A stretch of 64,000 bases of DNA from Serripes groenlandicus (lineage: Eukaryota; Mollusca; Bivalvia; Cardiida; Cardiidae). Below the pieces are notes generated by a model. It saw nothing but the letters and a program-made list of their open reading frames with translations, was not told the origin of the DNA and ran no database searches. Each line of letters begins with the position of its first letter. Position 1 is the stretch's first letter. The position numbers were made by a program, and so were the translations under genes. Of the stretch, positions 1-10,861 are shown one piece after another. The stretch covers positions 28,842,612-28,906,611 of the forward strand of contig JASEVX010000001.1 in assembly GCA_031761405.1 (NCBI GenBank), in the 5' to 3' direction.

Positions 1-479
1 TCTCGATATCATTTGAGAAGCTGTTGTGTGACGAAAATTCAGATATTTCAAATAAGCTTTTCTACTAGAAGAATACTGATGACATGATGACATGGTATTT
101 TGTATACATTTTCTATGTATGCATTGCTTGATTATTAAGTACGTGTACTTCAATTTTCTTCTGCATGTTTCCAGGAAGTAAGGACATTGTGCTGTTACGC
201 TTTATTCTAGTATCGAAATGAACTTGTATGAACCGTGACAGCGAACCCGCTTGGGACGAATACTTCAAATTAATTCCCTTTGTCAATAGTCTGCCATTTA
301 CACAATGGAGCACGTGTAAAATCCACAGGGGTTCTCTCGAAAAAAAATGTTTACCTATATAATATATATTGACAAGTGGTTGATGACAAATTTTGCAATT
401 CTAAAAAAAAGTTAAAGTGAAGGTTTTTTTATTTATAAAATGACAAATATAAAAAAGGAATGACTTTTGAAAAATCAAA
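1..479. other. No gene seen
   Basis: AT-rich sequence without a convincing exon, RNA gene or repeat boundary. If the reductase pieces further right are a real gene, its N-terminal exons would lie here or to the left of the window, but I could not find them here. Confidence 0.5.
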
Positions 480-1032
480 ATCTTATCTACAAATAGAAAT
501 TTCATGTCCGGTCAAAAACTAGGTTACTAGGCCAAATTTAAGAAAACTCTTGTTAACACTCTGGAAGCCACATTTTTGGCTTGAGCATGTTAAAAAAAAT
601 GGCAGAATATTTGTCTACGTGATATCTAGGCCAAGTTCGAATATGAGTCATGTCAGGTCACTAGGACAAATTTAAGGAAAATCTTGTTAACACTCTTGAA
701 GCCGCATTTCAATCTTGAGCACGTTGAAACTTTATCAGAAAGTTTGTCCTGGTAATATCTAGGCTAAGTTCGAATATGGGTCAAGTCATGTCAAAAACTG
801 GGTCACTAGGCCAAATATAAGGGAAATCTTGTTAACACTCTAGAAGCCACATGTTTGGCTTGAGCATGTTGGAACTTGATGTCTTGATGATATCTTGGGT
901 AAGTTCGAAAATTGGTCAGGTCAGGTCAACAACTAAGTCACTAGGTCAAATTGCAGAACAATCTAGTTAACACTATAGAGATCGCATTTTTGACTTGAGC
1001 AGCTTGAAATTTTGTCAGAAAGTTTGTCTTGA
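480..1032. repeat. Diverged tandem repeat, ~133-145 bp unit, four units
   Basis: The motif 'ACTAGGCCAAATTTAAG' and variants recurs near 528, 661, 806 and 939. Each copy is followed by 'CTTGTTAACACTCT', a Gly/Leu-like 'TTTGGCTTGAGCATGTT' stretch and 'GATATCTAGGCCAAG'. The same unit recurs at 20880-21320. It resembles the core of bivalve composite tandem-repeat elements. Confidence 0.8.
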
Positions 1033-1062
1033 TGATATTGCCATTGGCGCTGAAAGAGTTAT
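1033..1062 (-). repeat. Isolated terminus of TTAA element family B
   Basis: The stretch 'GGCGCTGAAAGAGTTA', preceded by a near copy of the 'CAATATTGCC' subterminal motif, matches the outer ~28 bp of family B in reverse orientation. The rest of the element is absent and the piece abuts the tandem block on its left. Confidence 0.55.
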
Positions 1063-1191
1063 GTCTTGAATAGCCCATTCTCAGGTGAGCGATTCCAGTG
1101 CCTCATGGCTCTCTTGTTTTAAAAAGTATTAAGTCATTTGCTATATAATTCAGTACACATTAACAAAAGAAAAAAATATTGCATATTTGAG

Positions 1192-1354
1192 ATTTCAACA
1201 CGGATCCGAACTTTTCAAGAAAGATCATTCCGTTTAACGGAGACGTCACTAAAGACAATATTGGTCTGACGGGTGACCTCTATGTTCAAGTGATCGACGA
1301 AGTATCCGTCATAGCTCACAGTGCTGCACTTATAAAGTTAAACCCATCGTTAAG
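1192..1354 (+). CDS. Fatty acyl-CoA reductase-like exon (Rossmann-fold part)
   Basis: The frame with codons starting at 1194 reads an uninterrupted peptide. It includes 'FSRKIIPFNGDVTKDNIGL' and, further on, 'VIDEVSVIAHSAALIKL'. This matches the order seen in fatty acyl-CoA reductases (K-I-x-P-x-x-G-D-[LV]-T, then L-G-L, then the E-V-x-V-[VIF]-H-x-A-A strand of the NAD(P)H-binding domain). The likely acceptor is the AG at 1190-1191, with a weak pyrimidine tract. The likely donor is AAG|GTACAA after 1354, leaving phase 2. The next expected motifs (NV-GT, then HVSTAY) do not follow cleanly. A 'VHSFVVYSY'-like peptide at 1478-1504 is suggestive but is spaced wrongly. Such enzymes reduce fatty acyl-CoA to fatty alcohol. 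This is an isolated exon, possibly from a pseudogene. Confidence 0.65.
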
Positions 1355-1746
1355 GTACAATGTGATAGTTCTTACCATCTTACCTTTCTACAAGTCTCTT
1401 GCTATCCGTTTGATTCGTAAAAGTTACAATCGAACCAAACCTCTTGTAGGTTACCAACGAGCATCAACCTCGTGATGGTGCACTCGTTTGTGGTATATTC
1501 GTACTTTGGGACAAAAATGCAATAATACCATATTCATCTAAGTTTTGTATAGCACATATTGATATATCATACTTTACATTCATTTCTAAAACTGAATTAT
1601 CAAGGACTAATTTTGTCCTGTTGGTAGGTGCATTTGACTTTGTGCCGGGTTAGCTTGCGCGACGTCATAACCTTCTAACACGCTGTTGTAAGCAATATGT
1701 GACTTTGGTATTGTGCCATTTACAACATTAGTTCATTTTTAGCACA

Positions 1747-1895
1747 GCTAGATGTAACTTATTCATGCTGACTGTGTAAACAAACCAGTACTATGCCATG
1801 AAATGTGCCTTTCCCGAGGGCACTCTATTATGACCGCCGCGACGACTAGGGATCGAACTTGGAATGCCTGGTTCCAAATCCTCGACTTCCGGCGG
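1747..1895 (-). mobile_element. tRNA-headed SINE, type 1, 3' truncated
   Basis: The reverse strand carries a box-B-like 'GTTCGATCCC' and the type 1 body ('GAGTGCCCTCGGGAAAGGCA', then 'AGTACTGGTTTGTTTAC'). The common 3' tail is missing. Confidence 0.75.
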
Positions 1896-2031
1896 CTTTC
1901 TAAATAATAAAGTAAAATATGAACAATGGAGATCTGTACTGCATATTTCACAAAAACCATCGTGTACCTTTTCCCAATGACGGGCTCAATGTAGCCTTGT
2001 TACTGTTCAAAATATCCGACTAGAGTCAAGT

Positions 2032-2391
2032 TTAAAGGTGCTGAACTCCATATGGAGATCAAAATTTTGAAATATTGAAACTACTGCACATATTGCTAAT
2101 AGTGACAACAAAGTAAGAAATAAATAGTTCAAAACTTTTTTCGCAGTAATTGTTGAAAAACAGTCATTTGAAAGTCAATGAAAATAAAATGTACACAATT
2201 TGGCTTACTTGGTATGTTTATCCAGTTTAAATGAGGAATACACGATCAATATTTAGATGTTTATTGTACTGGATAGTGAAATTATTACTATAATTTTATC
2301 CCAAAATTATGATTCTAATATTTCAAGACAACTTTTAAACAATTTTAAAACTTGACTATTCTATTTATAATCTGGAGTCCAGCACCTTTAA
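2032..2391. mobile_element. TTAA-flanked inverted-repeat element, family D
   Basis: It begins TTAAAGGTGCTGAACTCCA and ends with the inverted form (GGAGTCCAGCACCTTTAA), giving ~19 bp inverted ends with one mismatch and TTAA at both borders. The ~320 bp interior is AT-rich with no ORF. The TTAA borders point to a piggyBac-type non-autonomous element; this is inference. It is the only copy in the window. Confidence 0.7.
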
Positions 2392-2607
2392 CAAACGTTT
2401 TAATAGTATTACTCAACAATTCTCACCATGTTCCGACCTTTTGATGATAACGTTATTGTATGCTTCTTTGCACAACGGGTATGACCAGAACAATATTGTC
2501 GAGCTATAGCTAACCTTGTCAAAACTTTAGGGTTAAAGTTTACAACTGGTGCAAACTTTTTAGTGATAACCAATTTATAATCAAACCAGGAAACATCGTT
2601 ATATAAT

Positions 2608-2834
2608 TTAACTCCCCCTTTTCCACATATAACAAATCTTCAGCAGTGGACGTTGAACTTATCTCAGCCAAATTGGAGAATATCTTTGTAACTAATATGT
2701 CAATTAATGAATAAAGTTGAAAATATTGAGGAAAAATGATTGATCGCACATTATGAGCAATCTCTCCTTTTGCCACATAGTTTTCAAACGTCTTCTGCTG
2801 AAGAGACATAAGAAACGTATGTGGAAAAGCTTAA
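2608..2834 (-). mobile_element. Family A TTAA element, old copy
   Basis: TTAA lies at both ends, with diverged termini ('CCACATATAACAAATCT' on the left, 'GTATGTGGAAAAG' on the right). The subterminal CAGCAG and CTGCTG motifs and the central 'GAGCAATCTCTCCTTTTGCC' remain. Confidence 0.7.
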
Positions 2835-2927
2835 ACGCTATCCAATTCAGTGTTAATCACTAAATGTATGTGTGAGCTATTCGTTGATCACAAATACGTT
2901 TTAAGACAAAAGTCTTGCTATGTCCAG

Positions 2928-3028
2928 ACTTATTTTATTTCTGTTGCTTTTCTAGCTGATGTGATAAACAGGATGCATGTTAATCAGGACGGAACTATGG
3001 CCCGACGTTTGAAGATAGTGCCCAACAG
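2928..3028 (+). CDS. Fatty acyl-CoA reductase-like exon (start of Sterile domain)
   Basis: In frame from 2928 the peptide contains 'VAFLADVINRM' and then 'GTMARRLKIVPNR'. Reductases of this family have, at the start of the C-terminal Sterile domain, P-A-x-x-x-D-x-x-x-R, then P-x-M-x-[KR] and K-I, with similar spacing. The acceptor is the AG at 2926-2927 (a second AG at 2956-2957 is possible). The donor is CAG|GTAACA after 3028, leaving phase 2, which joins cleanly to the exon at 4364. The call rests on remembered family spacing, so it is moderate. It could be a decayed exon. Confidence 0.45.
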
Positions 3029-3040
3029 GTAACATTAAAT

Positions 3041-3302
3041 GAGCCGTCCCGCGAGAAAACCAACATTATGGCCTCTGCGTAATGTATCGACCCGAATCAG
3101 CCTAAGATTGCCGCGCAGGCTTACCCGGATAGACACTTTTCGTCTCCTGTTGATTTTCTTTTCCATGAATCATTACTCTATACCTCTATCCCCCTGAGAC
3201 GGAATGTATCGGCCCGGATCAGTCTGCGCGGACTGCGCAGGCTGATCTTGGTCGATATAGTACGCAGAGGCCATACTGTTGGTTTTCTCGCGGGACTGCT
3301 CC
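3041..3302. mobile_element. Family C inverted-repeat element
   Basis: Long inverted ends: GAGCCGTCCCGCGAGAAAAC on the left, the complement (GTTTTCTCGCGGGACTGCTC region, one mismatch) on the right, continuing inward with 'GGCCTCTGCGTA' on both sides. No ORF. Further copies are at 10862, 24347 and 55661. The superfamily is unclear because I cannot see a confident target-site duplication. Confidence 0.8.
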
Positions 3303-4363
3303 AATGCTCATAGTCAATGCTCACACAATGCGAAGGCCTATAACCTATAATCTAGGATAATTTGACATTAAAACTAACGAAAAATTTAAAAATTCACCAA
3401 TGTTTTGTTTTTTTCAAATTAGGGATCTGTTGTATTCATGTGTGGCTTTTTTACGGGTGTGTGGGGGAGGGAGGGGTGGGGTCTTTGGGCTATTTATCTG
3501 CATTATTACAAACGCGGTTTACCTTCTTCGATACTCATGTAGCAATATATTGAAACTATACTATTACATAAATTGAAAAACCAATGGTTATTACATCAGT
3601 TGTGGAAAGTCAGCAGGATAATGTTAAAATCTATTTGAATCTCTCCAGAAAACCAACCTTATCACCTTTCCTACCACATCATCACAGTTTGTTCTTCCTT
3701 ATAATAATGTTAAATATTAAAGACCCTACAGAGATATAATAACAAGCTGATCGGAATCTGCATTTATTAAAATGTGGTTAGTTAGTTTTCCCGGCGCATA
3801 GTTAAAATAATTGATATCCCGCGAGACCGAATGTCGAGATAGATGTTAAAATGCGCATGACCATCTTGCGCCGGAAATTGTGCAGGTATATAATACAGCT
3901 TGATACACTGCTAAAATTGGCTATCCGGGTGAAATCAGTTTCTGATGTAAATGGCTGACATCAGAATCAGTAAAATGTGTCGAAATTAGTTCAGTAAAAT
4001 ATCTAAATAGAATAACGGAGGTCGATTTGTGCTAACTCGAGCTAAAACCTTTAAGTTTTCCATTACACTTTAACGCATGCAGACGCCTTGTGAAAATACT
4101 GTTGCAGAAATTCCCCTTTTGTCACAAATGATTCCAACTTGGTGTATTGCTTATACATGATTTCATAAGAGAGTTTTCATATTAATGCCTAGGTTTTTAG
4201 TTGTTTAAGTCGACTGTGGAATATCTGTCATTTGTGAGCAGTGATCAATCTAGATCTGCTGAATCAAATGGAGGATTTTAAAAGTAGATATGTTTGAACC
4301 AAACATCGATTTCACCTAATTTCAACGTTGTAACACACGAATGTAATATTTCATTTCTTTTAG
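3303..4363. other. Non-coding stretch between reductase-like exons
   Basis: No gene or defined repeat seen. It contains a G-rich patch near 3462-3480 and otherwise AT-rich sequence. If the reductase is a real gene, this is intron. Confidence 0.4.
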
Positions 4364-4453
4364 ATTTGAGTATATCTTCTGGTACATGACGTCCTATATT
4401 CTTCCCGCCCTCCTTAAAGACTCGGTAGCCTTGCTTAGGGGAGAAAAACTTTC
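4364..4453 (+). CDS. Fatty acyl-CoA reductase-like exon (Sterile domain, middle)
   Basis: A good acceptor (pyrimidine-rich tract ending TTTTAG at 4363) and a perfect donor (GTAAGT at 4454) bracket 90 nt. Taking the phase 2 carry from 3028, it reads 'FEYIFWYMTSYILPALLKD' and continues 'SVALLRGEKLS'. In the family a Y-F-T motif follows the K-I segment by a similar distance: from the Asp of the previous exon to this Tyr is 31 residues here against about 29 in the pattern I remember. The invariant-looking Trp after Y-F-T is not seen. The other two frames contain stops. The exon leaves phase 2, which conflicts with the phase 0 needed at 8479. Confidence 0.4.
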
Positions 4454-5668
4454 GTAAGTTTTAACGCTCATGTTTTCAAATTTGATTGTAGGCTCTTTAG
4501 CCTTTTGTATGATCCCTATACAGACGAGCTTAGTCTAGTCCTAGTTTGCAAACAGTGCAGACTCGGATGAGACTGTGCATGCGTACAGTCTCACAATAGT
4601 CTATATTGTCCGCCTATATATTATGTAGTCCTATATGCATTTGCATATGTATTTGCCAAAATCAAGACGTGTAACCGTACTCATATTTGTACGGTAATTT
4701 ATCTTCTTATGATCTCATTAAGACCCCAAAATCGCTATACGCGGCTCATGTATAGATATATTTTATTCAGAAAAAAGTGCAATTTGCACATCATTCCACA
4801 TACATATAACACTTTCGTTTGAACAAAGTCAAATAGCATATGTATATCACAAATTGAATTCATACATCCGATATGCAAATTAGATGATGTATTTTAGCCA
4901 ATCAAATAATCGATATGTTCTGTCCGGTAAACGCGATTGACGTACGCGGATTCTGCATCACAAACGAAAGTTATGTGATGCATGAGAACCGGGTAGTTTT
5001 AATTTAGATTAATTGTTGGTTTGTTTTATGATGTATGATGATGGACGTGGCTTCAAATACGATCTAGGATATATGCATTAAATCATGATGGGGTCATCAT
5101 AATCAGACTGAGATGTGTGTGTCTAATTATTTGGTAATATATACTAAACTTCCACATGTTTCCATATTATATCACGCGCATCCTGTTGAAATTGGAGTGA
5201 GGAGTGGGGAGTTATTTGATAATGTCCCTTTCAACATACAAAGTTTGTACAACAAAAAACATAAAGGCAAGCGTGTAGCTATATCGTGACTCGATGAAAC
5301 AATGTTATATTTTTTCAGAATATGAGAAAAATAATGGACAAAATATTATTATTTATATCATACTTAATTATATAAATGAAATGATGTAATTAACTTTCAG
5401 AATATTACAAACTTTAAACGGAATTGAACAAAGACTCTAGTATACCAATAAGAACGGCATTGGTAGAGTGTCGGGACATTGGTGATTTTGCCACACAAAC
5501 GGCGCGAGTGGGTTTAGTCTACGGAAGCATGAAAACGGGCATATTTAAGAATATTTCACAATTGCTCATCCATGCTGTCTGATCCTGCTCTGCATTTTTC
5601 AAAAATTAATTAAAGAAGGTTTCAAGAAACCCCTGTAAAGCAGAACCCATTTGGATCGGGACAGGTGT
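4454..5668. other. Non-coding stretch, possible 200-bp inverted-repeat element inside
   Basis: No exon seen. Between about 4788 and 4990 the ends 'AACACTTTCGTTTG' and 'CAAACGAAAGTTATGTGATG' are inverted copies, suggesting a small palindromic element, but borders and duplication are unclear. The motif 'CACACAAACGGCGCGAGTG' near 5495 recurs in altered form at 28490. Confidence 0.4.
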
Positions 5669-5890
5669 CTAACCCCTTTCCCACATACAGACGAGTTATC
5701 ACGCCTGCTTCAGACGACTTTATTTATGAATCATTGTGACAAAAATAAGAAATTATTCATGATTCAGCAATTGCACCTTTGCCACAATATTTTCAACTCT
5801 CTTTAATTAATATACTGTCATTTAAAGAGATTATCTTTATGTTTGGCAAGTCGTCTGCTGCATGTTTGCTGTATGTCGGAAAGGGTTATA
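5669..5890. mobile_element. Family A TTAA element, old copy
   Basis: CTAACCCCTTTCCCACATAC on the left and GTCGGAAAGGGTTATAA on the right, with 'GCAATTGCACCTTTGCCAC' in the centre and GTCTGCTGCA near the right end. The termini are of the older 'CCCACATACA' type. Confidence 0.75.
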
Positions 5891-6012
5891 ATTAGGCTAA
5901 GATAGATTTTCCCGAAGTACCGCTCGTTTAGACTTTTTTAATCTAATATATATATGGTTGATATTCTTATTCCTAAATTTGTCACATAATTTGCTGTTTT
6001 CCTTCTACCATC

Positions 6013-6265
6013 TCGTCGATATAGTGGTCGAGCGTCCGCTTCCGGTGCGAGAGGTCGTGGGTTCAATCCCCAGTCGAGTCATACCAACAACTAGTAATCA
6101 CAGTAATAGCTGCCCACCATGGCGCTCAGGGTTGCGTGATAAGTATTACGACTGACTAGCAGGTGTCAGGATAAATGGACGAGTAGTACTGGTAACTTAG
6201 CCAGGAAACACCGTGATATAACTGAAACAAGGTTGAAAGCGGTGTAAAACACCAAACAATCAACT
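6013..6265 (+). mobile_element. tRNA-headed SINE, type 1', near full length
   Basis: The head has an A-box-like 'TGGTCGAGCGTCCG' and a B-box-like 'GGGTTCAATCCC'. The body reads 'GCTGCCCACCATGGCGCTC' and 'ACGACTGACTAGC'. The tail has the shared 'GTGATATAACTGAAAC' followed by 'GTTGAAAGCGGTGTAAAAC', then a short A/C-rich end. Confidence 0.85.
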
Positions 6266-6740
6266 ATTTTCCTTCTTACAGATATTTTGAAAATCAACTG
6301 CGGTTACGGAAGGGGTTAAAGTACTTGGAAATGACGACATTTAACAACCCAACCAAAGAGTGCAACAATGTAAAACGTGTATACAGCCATCTCAGCGAGT
6401 CGGACAAAAGGGTAACACATTTATCACTTATGTATATATATAGAATATTTATATAACCAGAAGGGTTAAAGACCCACATGTGGTAACACGTTACAAAAAT
6501 ACAAACATGACAAATATACAATAAATTACAAAATAACTTATAAAAAAGTCACGCCTGCTTCGGATACGTCAAATTCATCGGTAAATAGAGAAAGGGTAAA
6601 TAAACATATTTACGGTTACTTTGGTCGGAATCGTCAGTTTTCTCATAAGAAAAAATCGTAACAATTACTTAATTGTTTTCAACAAAATATGTTTAAATGC
6701 TTATTCCCTTACACGACACACCACGATCTTCATTCCAAAT

Positions 6741-6928
6741 AACCTTGATAATGGTAGTAATGGCTGCCCTCCTTGGCGCTCGGGAGTGCGGGGTAAGCGT
6801 TACGACTGACTGGCTTGTGTCAGGATAACTGGACCAGTAGTACTGAAACTTAAACTAGGAAAAGCCGTAATATAACTGAAACATTGTTGAAAGCGACGTA
6901 AAACACAAAACAACACCTACACACCAAA
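6741..6928 (+). mobile_element. SINE type 1', 5' truncated
   Basis: Same body and tail as the copy 0.5 kb upstream (for example 'TAATGGCTGCCCTCCTTGGC' and 'TTGAAAGCGACGTAAAAC'), without the tRNA-like head. 5' truncation is usual for SINEs. Confidence 0.8.
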
Positions 6929-7372
6929 GCGAAAATGTGTGTTTTTTACATGGCAATGAGATGACAGAATGCTTACTACATTAATTTACAAGGGAGGTAA
7001 TGATCATGTTTAATAAAGTACTCCATTCGGGTGATTATCTACACCATTTAATCATGTTATTTGTACTTGGTCACGGAAAACAAAATGAACATGAATTTGT
7101 ATGTTTATGAAAGATATTTCTAAACGCAAAACGCCCTTAAATAAAGAGATGATGTTTGTAAAAGTAAATGCCATTTTCAATCGCAACCCTCCCTAAACCT
7201 GAGAAAAATAATGTCCATGATACAATGTCATATTGTTTTATTTTGATTTTACGACACGGAAAAATTACACTTTGTTCAAGACGCATCAGAGTACATATTT
7301 ATTTATGGTGTCGTCCAACGGTCACGTATATGCACAAAGACGCTACTAGAATGTATACAAACAAGGATTAGC

Positions 7373-7585
7373 TTAACCCTTTCAGCGCCAAAGGCAATAT
7401 TGAGCTTTTTGCAAATAATACAGATTCAGGTGAGGCAGCTCGTAACGAGCTGCCTCACCTGAAATCTGTATTGTTTTACTGTAAGTTATAAAGATATTCC
7501 AAACATCCTATAACATGAAAATAGTTTCGTCCGAGTTTGAACATGGAAGAGTCTACTTTAAACAATTCGGCGCTGAAATGGTTAA
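7373..7585 (+). mobile_element. Family B TTAA element with large central hairpin (copy 1)
   Basis: TTAA borders; ends CCCTTTCAGCGCC and GGCGCTGAAATGG. The centre (7417-7472) is an almost perfect inverted repeat: arms of 27 and 28 nt with one bulge meeting at 'CTCGTAACGAG'. No ORF. The ends resemble family A only in the first seven bases (CCCTTTC). Confidence 0.88.
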
Positions 7586-7876
7586 TAACAATTTCTTGAA
7601 TTGAAATCGTATCTTGTTACACTTTCCGACATGCATTTACATGTTGACGCGTCTCCAGAAGACGACTTTTGAAGGCATTCAACTATTCAAAATTGATACT
7701 TTCCTTCGTGGAAATTTCCAGATTTCTTGTCTAGATATTCTCAAATCGTCTCAGGCAAATGAATCGAAACCTTCGTCTTCTCTCAGTGTCCAATACTGAA
7801 TGTAAATGCACACATGCTCTATCATTTTGGTCACGTTATATGAAAACCGACCGTCCGAAATACAGTCAAACATGGT

Positions 7877-8008
7877 TTAACCCTTTCAAAAAAAAGTTCC
7901 ACACCGGTGACAGGGGCAGACGACTTATGAACATATTGTGACAAAAGGGGAAATTGCTCAAAACCACAACCTTCTGCTGCAAAATTGTCGTATGTGGGAA
8001 TGGGTTTA
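7877..8008. mobile_element. Family A TTAA element, shortened old copy
   Basis: TTAACCCTTTCAAAAAAAAG on the left, GTATGTGGGAATGGGTTTA on the right, with 'GCAGACGACTTATGAACAT' and 'GGGGAAATTGCTCAAAACCA' inside. One palindrome arm and its flank are lost. Confidence 0.6.
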
Positions 8009-8478
8009 GCAGCCACCTAGGGTAGAGTCATGAGTTGAATGCCGGTCGCAGGTGGTTGCTCTATACAAGTCAAATAAAGAAGAAGATGTTGTTTATGTTG
8101 ATCTTCAAGAAGCTGCTTTATACAAGTTGTCCGTTCAACAACGGTCACCGCTAAAACAGGTTTGACAATCAGGAATCAATGGCTGTTATTGCTGGTCTTT
8201 GATACTACATTTACATGTTGTATAGATGTACACGCTTCGATACTATGTAGCTCTGAAAATGTTCTCTGTTGTCGAAATTAGGTTTCTGATTGGTCAACCT
8301 TCAGAGGAAGATTGAATACAACGCTCGGGCATAGCGTCCAGTTTGATTTTCTTTGGAACCAGGATGCTTACCTTATGTCGACCAGTCTCTTATCAGCTGA
8401 CCTGAATCTTCATTGAGCGAAATATCCCGAGTTTCCTTATGTTTTTTCTTTCTAATAAAGTGTTTACTTTATCCTCAG

Positions 8479-8637
8479 GAATTCCCGTTCGACGTGAATG
8501 CGATACAGTGGAACAGATATTTAAGCAACTGGGTTAAAATGTTACAGGCTTCAAATATAACACAAGCACATGCTCCAATCGTTCCTCTGGAAAACCAAAC
8601 TCCAAAGAAAAGCCTTCTGCAGAGCAACAAAAAATAG
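8479..8637 (+). CDS. Fatty acyl-CoA reductase-like terminal exon (Sterile domain end)
   Basis: A clear acceptor (TTTATCCTCAG ending at 8478) is followed by 53 codons to TAG. The peptide begins 'EFPFDVNAIQWNRYLSNWVK', matching the family pattern F-x-F-D-V-x-x-[IL]-x-W-x-x-Y near the reductase C-terminus. It then becomes a polar tail ending '..QSNKK' instead of the usual G-x-[KR]-x-Y-x-x-K-E. It needs phase 0, while the preceding exon at 4453 leaves phase 2. Either a short exon is missed, a weaker donor (CTCG|GTAGCC after 4421) is used, or the gene is frameshifted. Confidence 0.45.
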   Translation, partial: EFPFDVNAIQWNRYLSNWVKMLQASNITQAHAPIVPLENQTPKKSLLQSNKK

Positions 8638-9934
8638 AAAAATATATCCAGAGACATAAGCAAAGGATATGTGAAGAAACAAAACGTTGACCCTGCAAAA
8701 ACGAAAACGCTAGGGTTATACCTCTGCAACCAAACCGATTTCCTCGTTCTTATGGTGAAGTTAGCATCCTGCTGTAATCTTATTGTTTAATCTCCCTTTA
8801 AAACACATATCGAATCTGCTAAAAACATTGATTTCAGAAGTCGTCCTCTGCTTTTGCATCTACAAGATGAAAAATAAGCATTTCTTGGAATCTTTCAAAT
8901 TGAAAGTATTCATTCCCAACTTATAAGTCTAAACTCTCTCGTAGTAATGCACTTTTTAATATTCATCCATTCACTTTGTCCTGTTAATAGTTGTATTTTG
9001 TTCCATTACCCAATTTATTTATTTTTATTGTTGATCTCATTGATAATTACTTAGGGAAAACCTTTGAAACTGTTCTTGTCAGAAACTACTGGTTCAGTTT
9101 TGAAACATGTTCACAGTTTGCTTAATATGTTGGGATTCATCAAGACATGGCTGTCGGGGCTGTTCCATATATCGCTTTGGACCCCTTTCAAAAATATTAT
9201 GAAATTGTCAATTCGAAAACAAGAGGACCTTGTTGGCCCTATGTTGAACCGTAATTTTCACACAAGTAAGTGTTGTGAAATTCTCGTACCCACTTTTTTC
9301 ACCACCTCTTAGTGCCAACGAAATTTTCACATTTCGTTTATCGCTTGTTTATTAATTTTAACTACCAAAACGTATTCAGACCTTTGCTTATTAAAATTGC
9401 CGTCAGAGAAGGCGAATACTGTTGATAAGATAAAATGTTATTCATACGTCACACGAAAACCGACCGTCGGTGGACCTTGTGACAAGAAATGATCCCGATC
9501 AAACTTCACCTCCGAGCAGCCCGATCAGGACCTTCCGTGTTCCACATCTACTCAAACTAACATCCTAGAAGTTTCTTTATAAATATAATTACCAAATCAC
9601 CACGACAGAAATGTCAGACTTGATCTAAATTGCCGTATTTTAAAAAATATGTTTTTTGTCTTTCGGTTGAATCTACAGTTTGTCGAAAATGTTATTTGTG
9701 TTAGTTTTGTATTATTCTGTAATAAAAGATATATTAAGATATATCCAAAACGTTATATTTATTTCATAAATACCTTATAATTATAAGTAAATATTTTCTT
9801 GTGGAAATAAGCGAACAAAGAAAGCAAAGGTGAGCTCATGTTTATTAACGGTCGCACCGGAACCTTCACTGTCCGCTTTCAGAGTCATAGTTGTAACCCC
9901 TTTCGAAAACGAAGGATCGTAATCTCCAGAGGCC
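8638..9934. other. No gene seen; one composite-element head
   Basis: Mostly unassigned. At 9219-9245 'AACAAGAGGACCTTGTTGGC' resembles the palindromic head of the composite elements at 49218, 57557 and 59633, without the tandem core. Confidence 0.4.
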
Positions 9935-10148
9935 CTAACTCTTTCAGCGCCAAAGGCAATATTGAGGTTTGTGCAAACAATACAGATTCAGGTGAGTCAG
10001 CTCGTAACGAGCTGTCTCATCTGAAATCAGCATTGTTTGCCTTTTTGTTATCAAAATAGTTCAAAACTGTCATTACATGAGAAATGGAGACACCCGATTT
10101 TGAACATGGAAGAGTCTACTTTAAACAATTCGGCGCTGATAGAGTTAA
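9935..10148 (+). mobile_element. Family B TTAA element (copy 2)
   Basis: Left border CTAACTCTTTCAGCGCC, right border GGCGCTGATAGAGTTAA. The central hairpin reads 'GTGAGTCAGCTCGTAACGAG' and on. 214 bp with the same interior order as copy 1. Confidence 0.85.
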
Positions 10149-10305
10149 CGCCAATCAATCAAACGGGATACCTGAAAAGCTCTAAAATAGTGATCCCACC
10201 TACATACCAGTTGGATTAACTCTGCCGCCGATGACATCGAAACATCTAGAAGTAATCACGGATCGTTTGTTTATGAAATGAGGGGGGAAATATAATATAA
10301 TAAAA

Positions 10306-10387
10306 ATGAGCCATTTCTCCTTTTTTCACAAAGTTTTCAAAACTCATCTGCTGCAGCTGCGTCAAGAATGTGTGTCGAAAGGGTTAA
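10306..10387. mobile_element. Family A fragment, right end
   Basis: 'GAGCCATTTCTCCTTTTTTC', 'CATCTGCTGCAG' and the terminus 'GTGTGTCGAAAGGGTTAA' remain; the left half is lost. Confidence 0.6.
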
Positions 10388-10861
10388 GTTAAGTAATTAG
10401 ATATTTCAAACAGGTGTTTTCGGAGGATCAAATTTGCAAACCATATTTCTGATATATATATATATTACTTTCAACTAATTTAAAAATAATTCATAAAAAA
10501 TAAATCACAAAATATTAAGGAAGGAAAATTCACTCATAAGAAACAATTTCGACTTTCCACACAGTGCTTTCTGTCTCAGGGGGGGATTTGAACCTCTGTC
10601 AATCAATATCACAAATCTCACAGTCTCTCTCACCATTGCTCTCCGTAATGCGTCAGGAACTTTCTAATAATTAGTGATTTATCATGTTTCTACATTTTTT
10701 ACAAACTCTTATCCATAACTAGAGATACATGTGTCGCTTGTTTATAGGGAATCAGTCATGTATCCCATGCATCGTCTGGTCATCTGTACAACAACGTTTA
10801 ATAATCAAGGGCCCTTAACTGCAAACAAAAATACATCCAATCGGAATGCAGTCAGGACATA
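10388..10861. other. No gene seen
   Basis: AT-rich with a short (TA)n run near 10454 and a tRNA-like 'GGGGATTTGAACCTCTGTC' near 10582 (reverse B-box-like), probably a SINE scrap. Confidence 0.35.
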
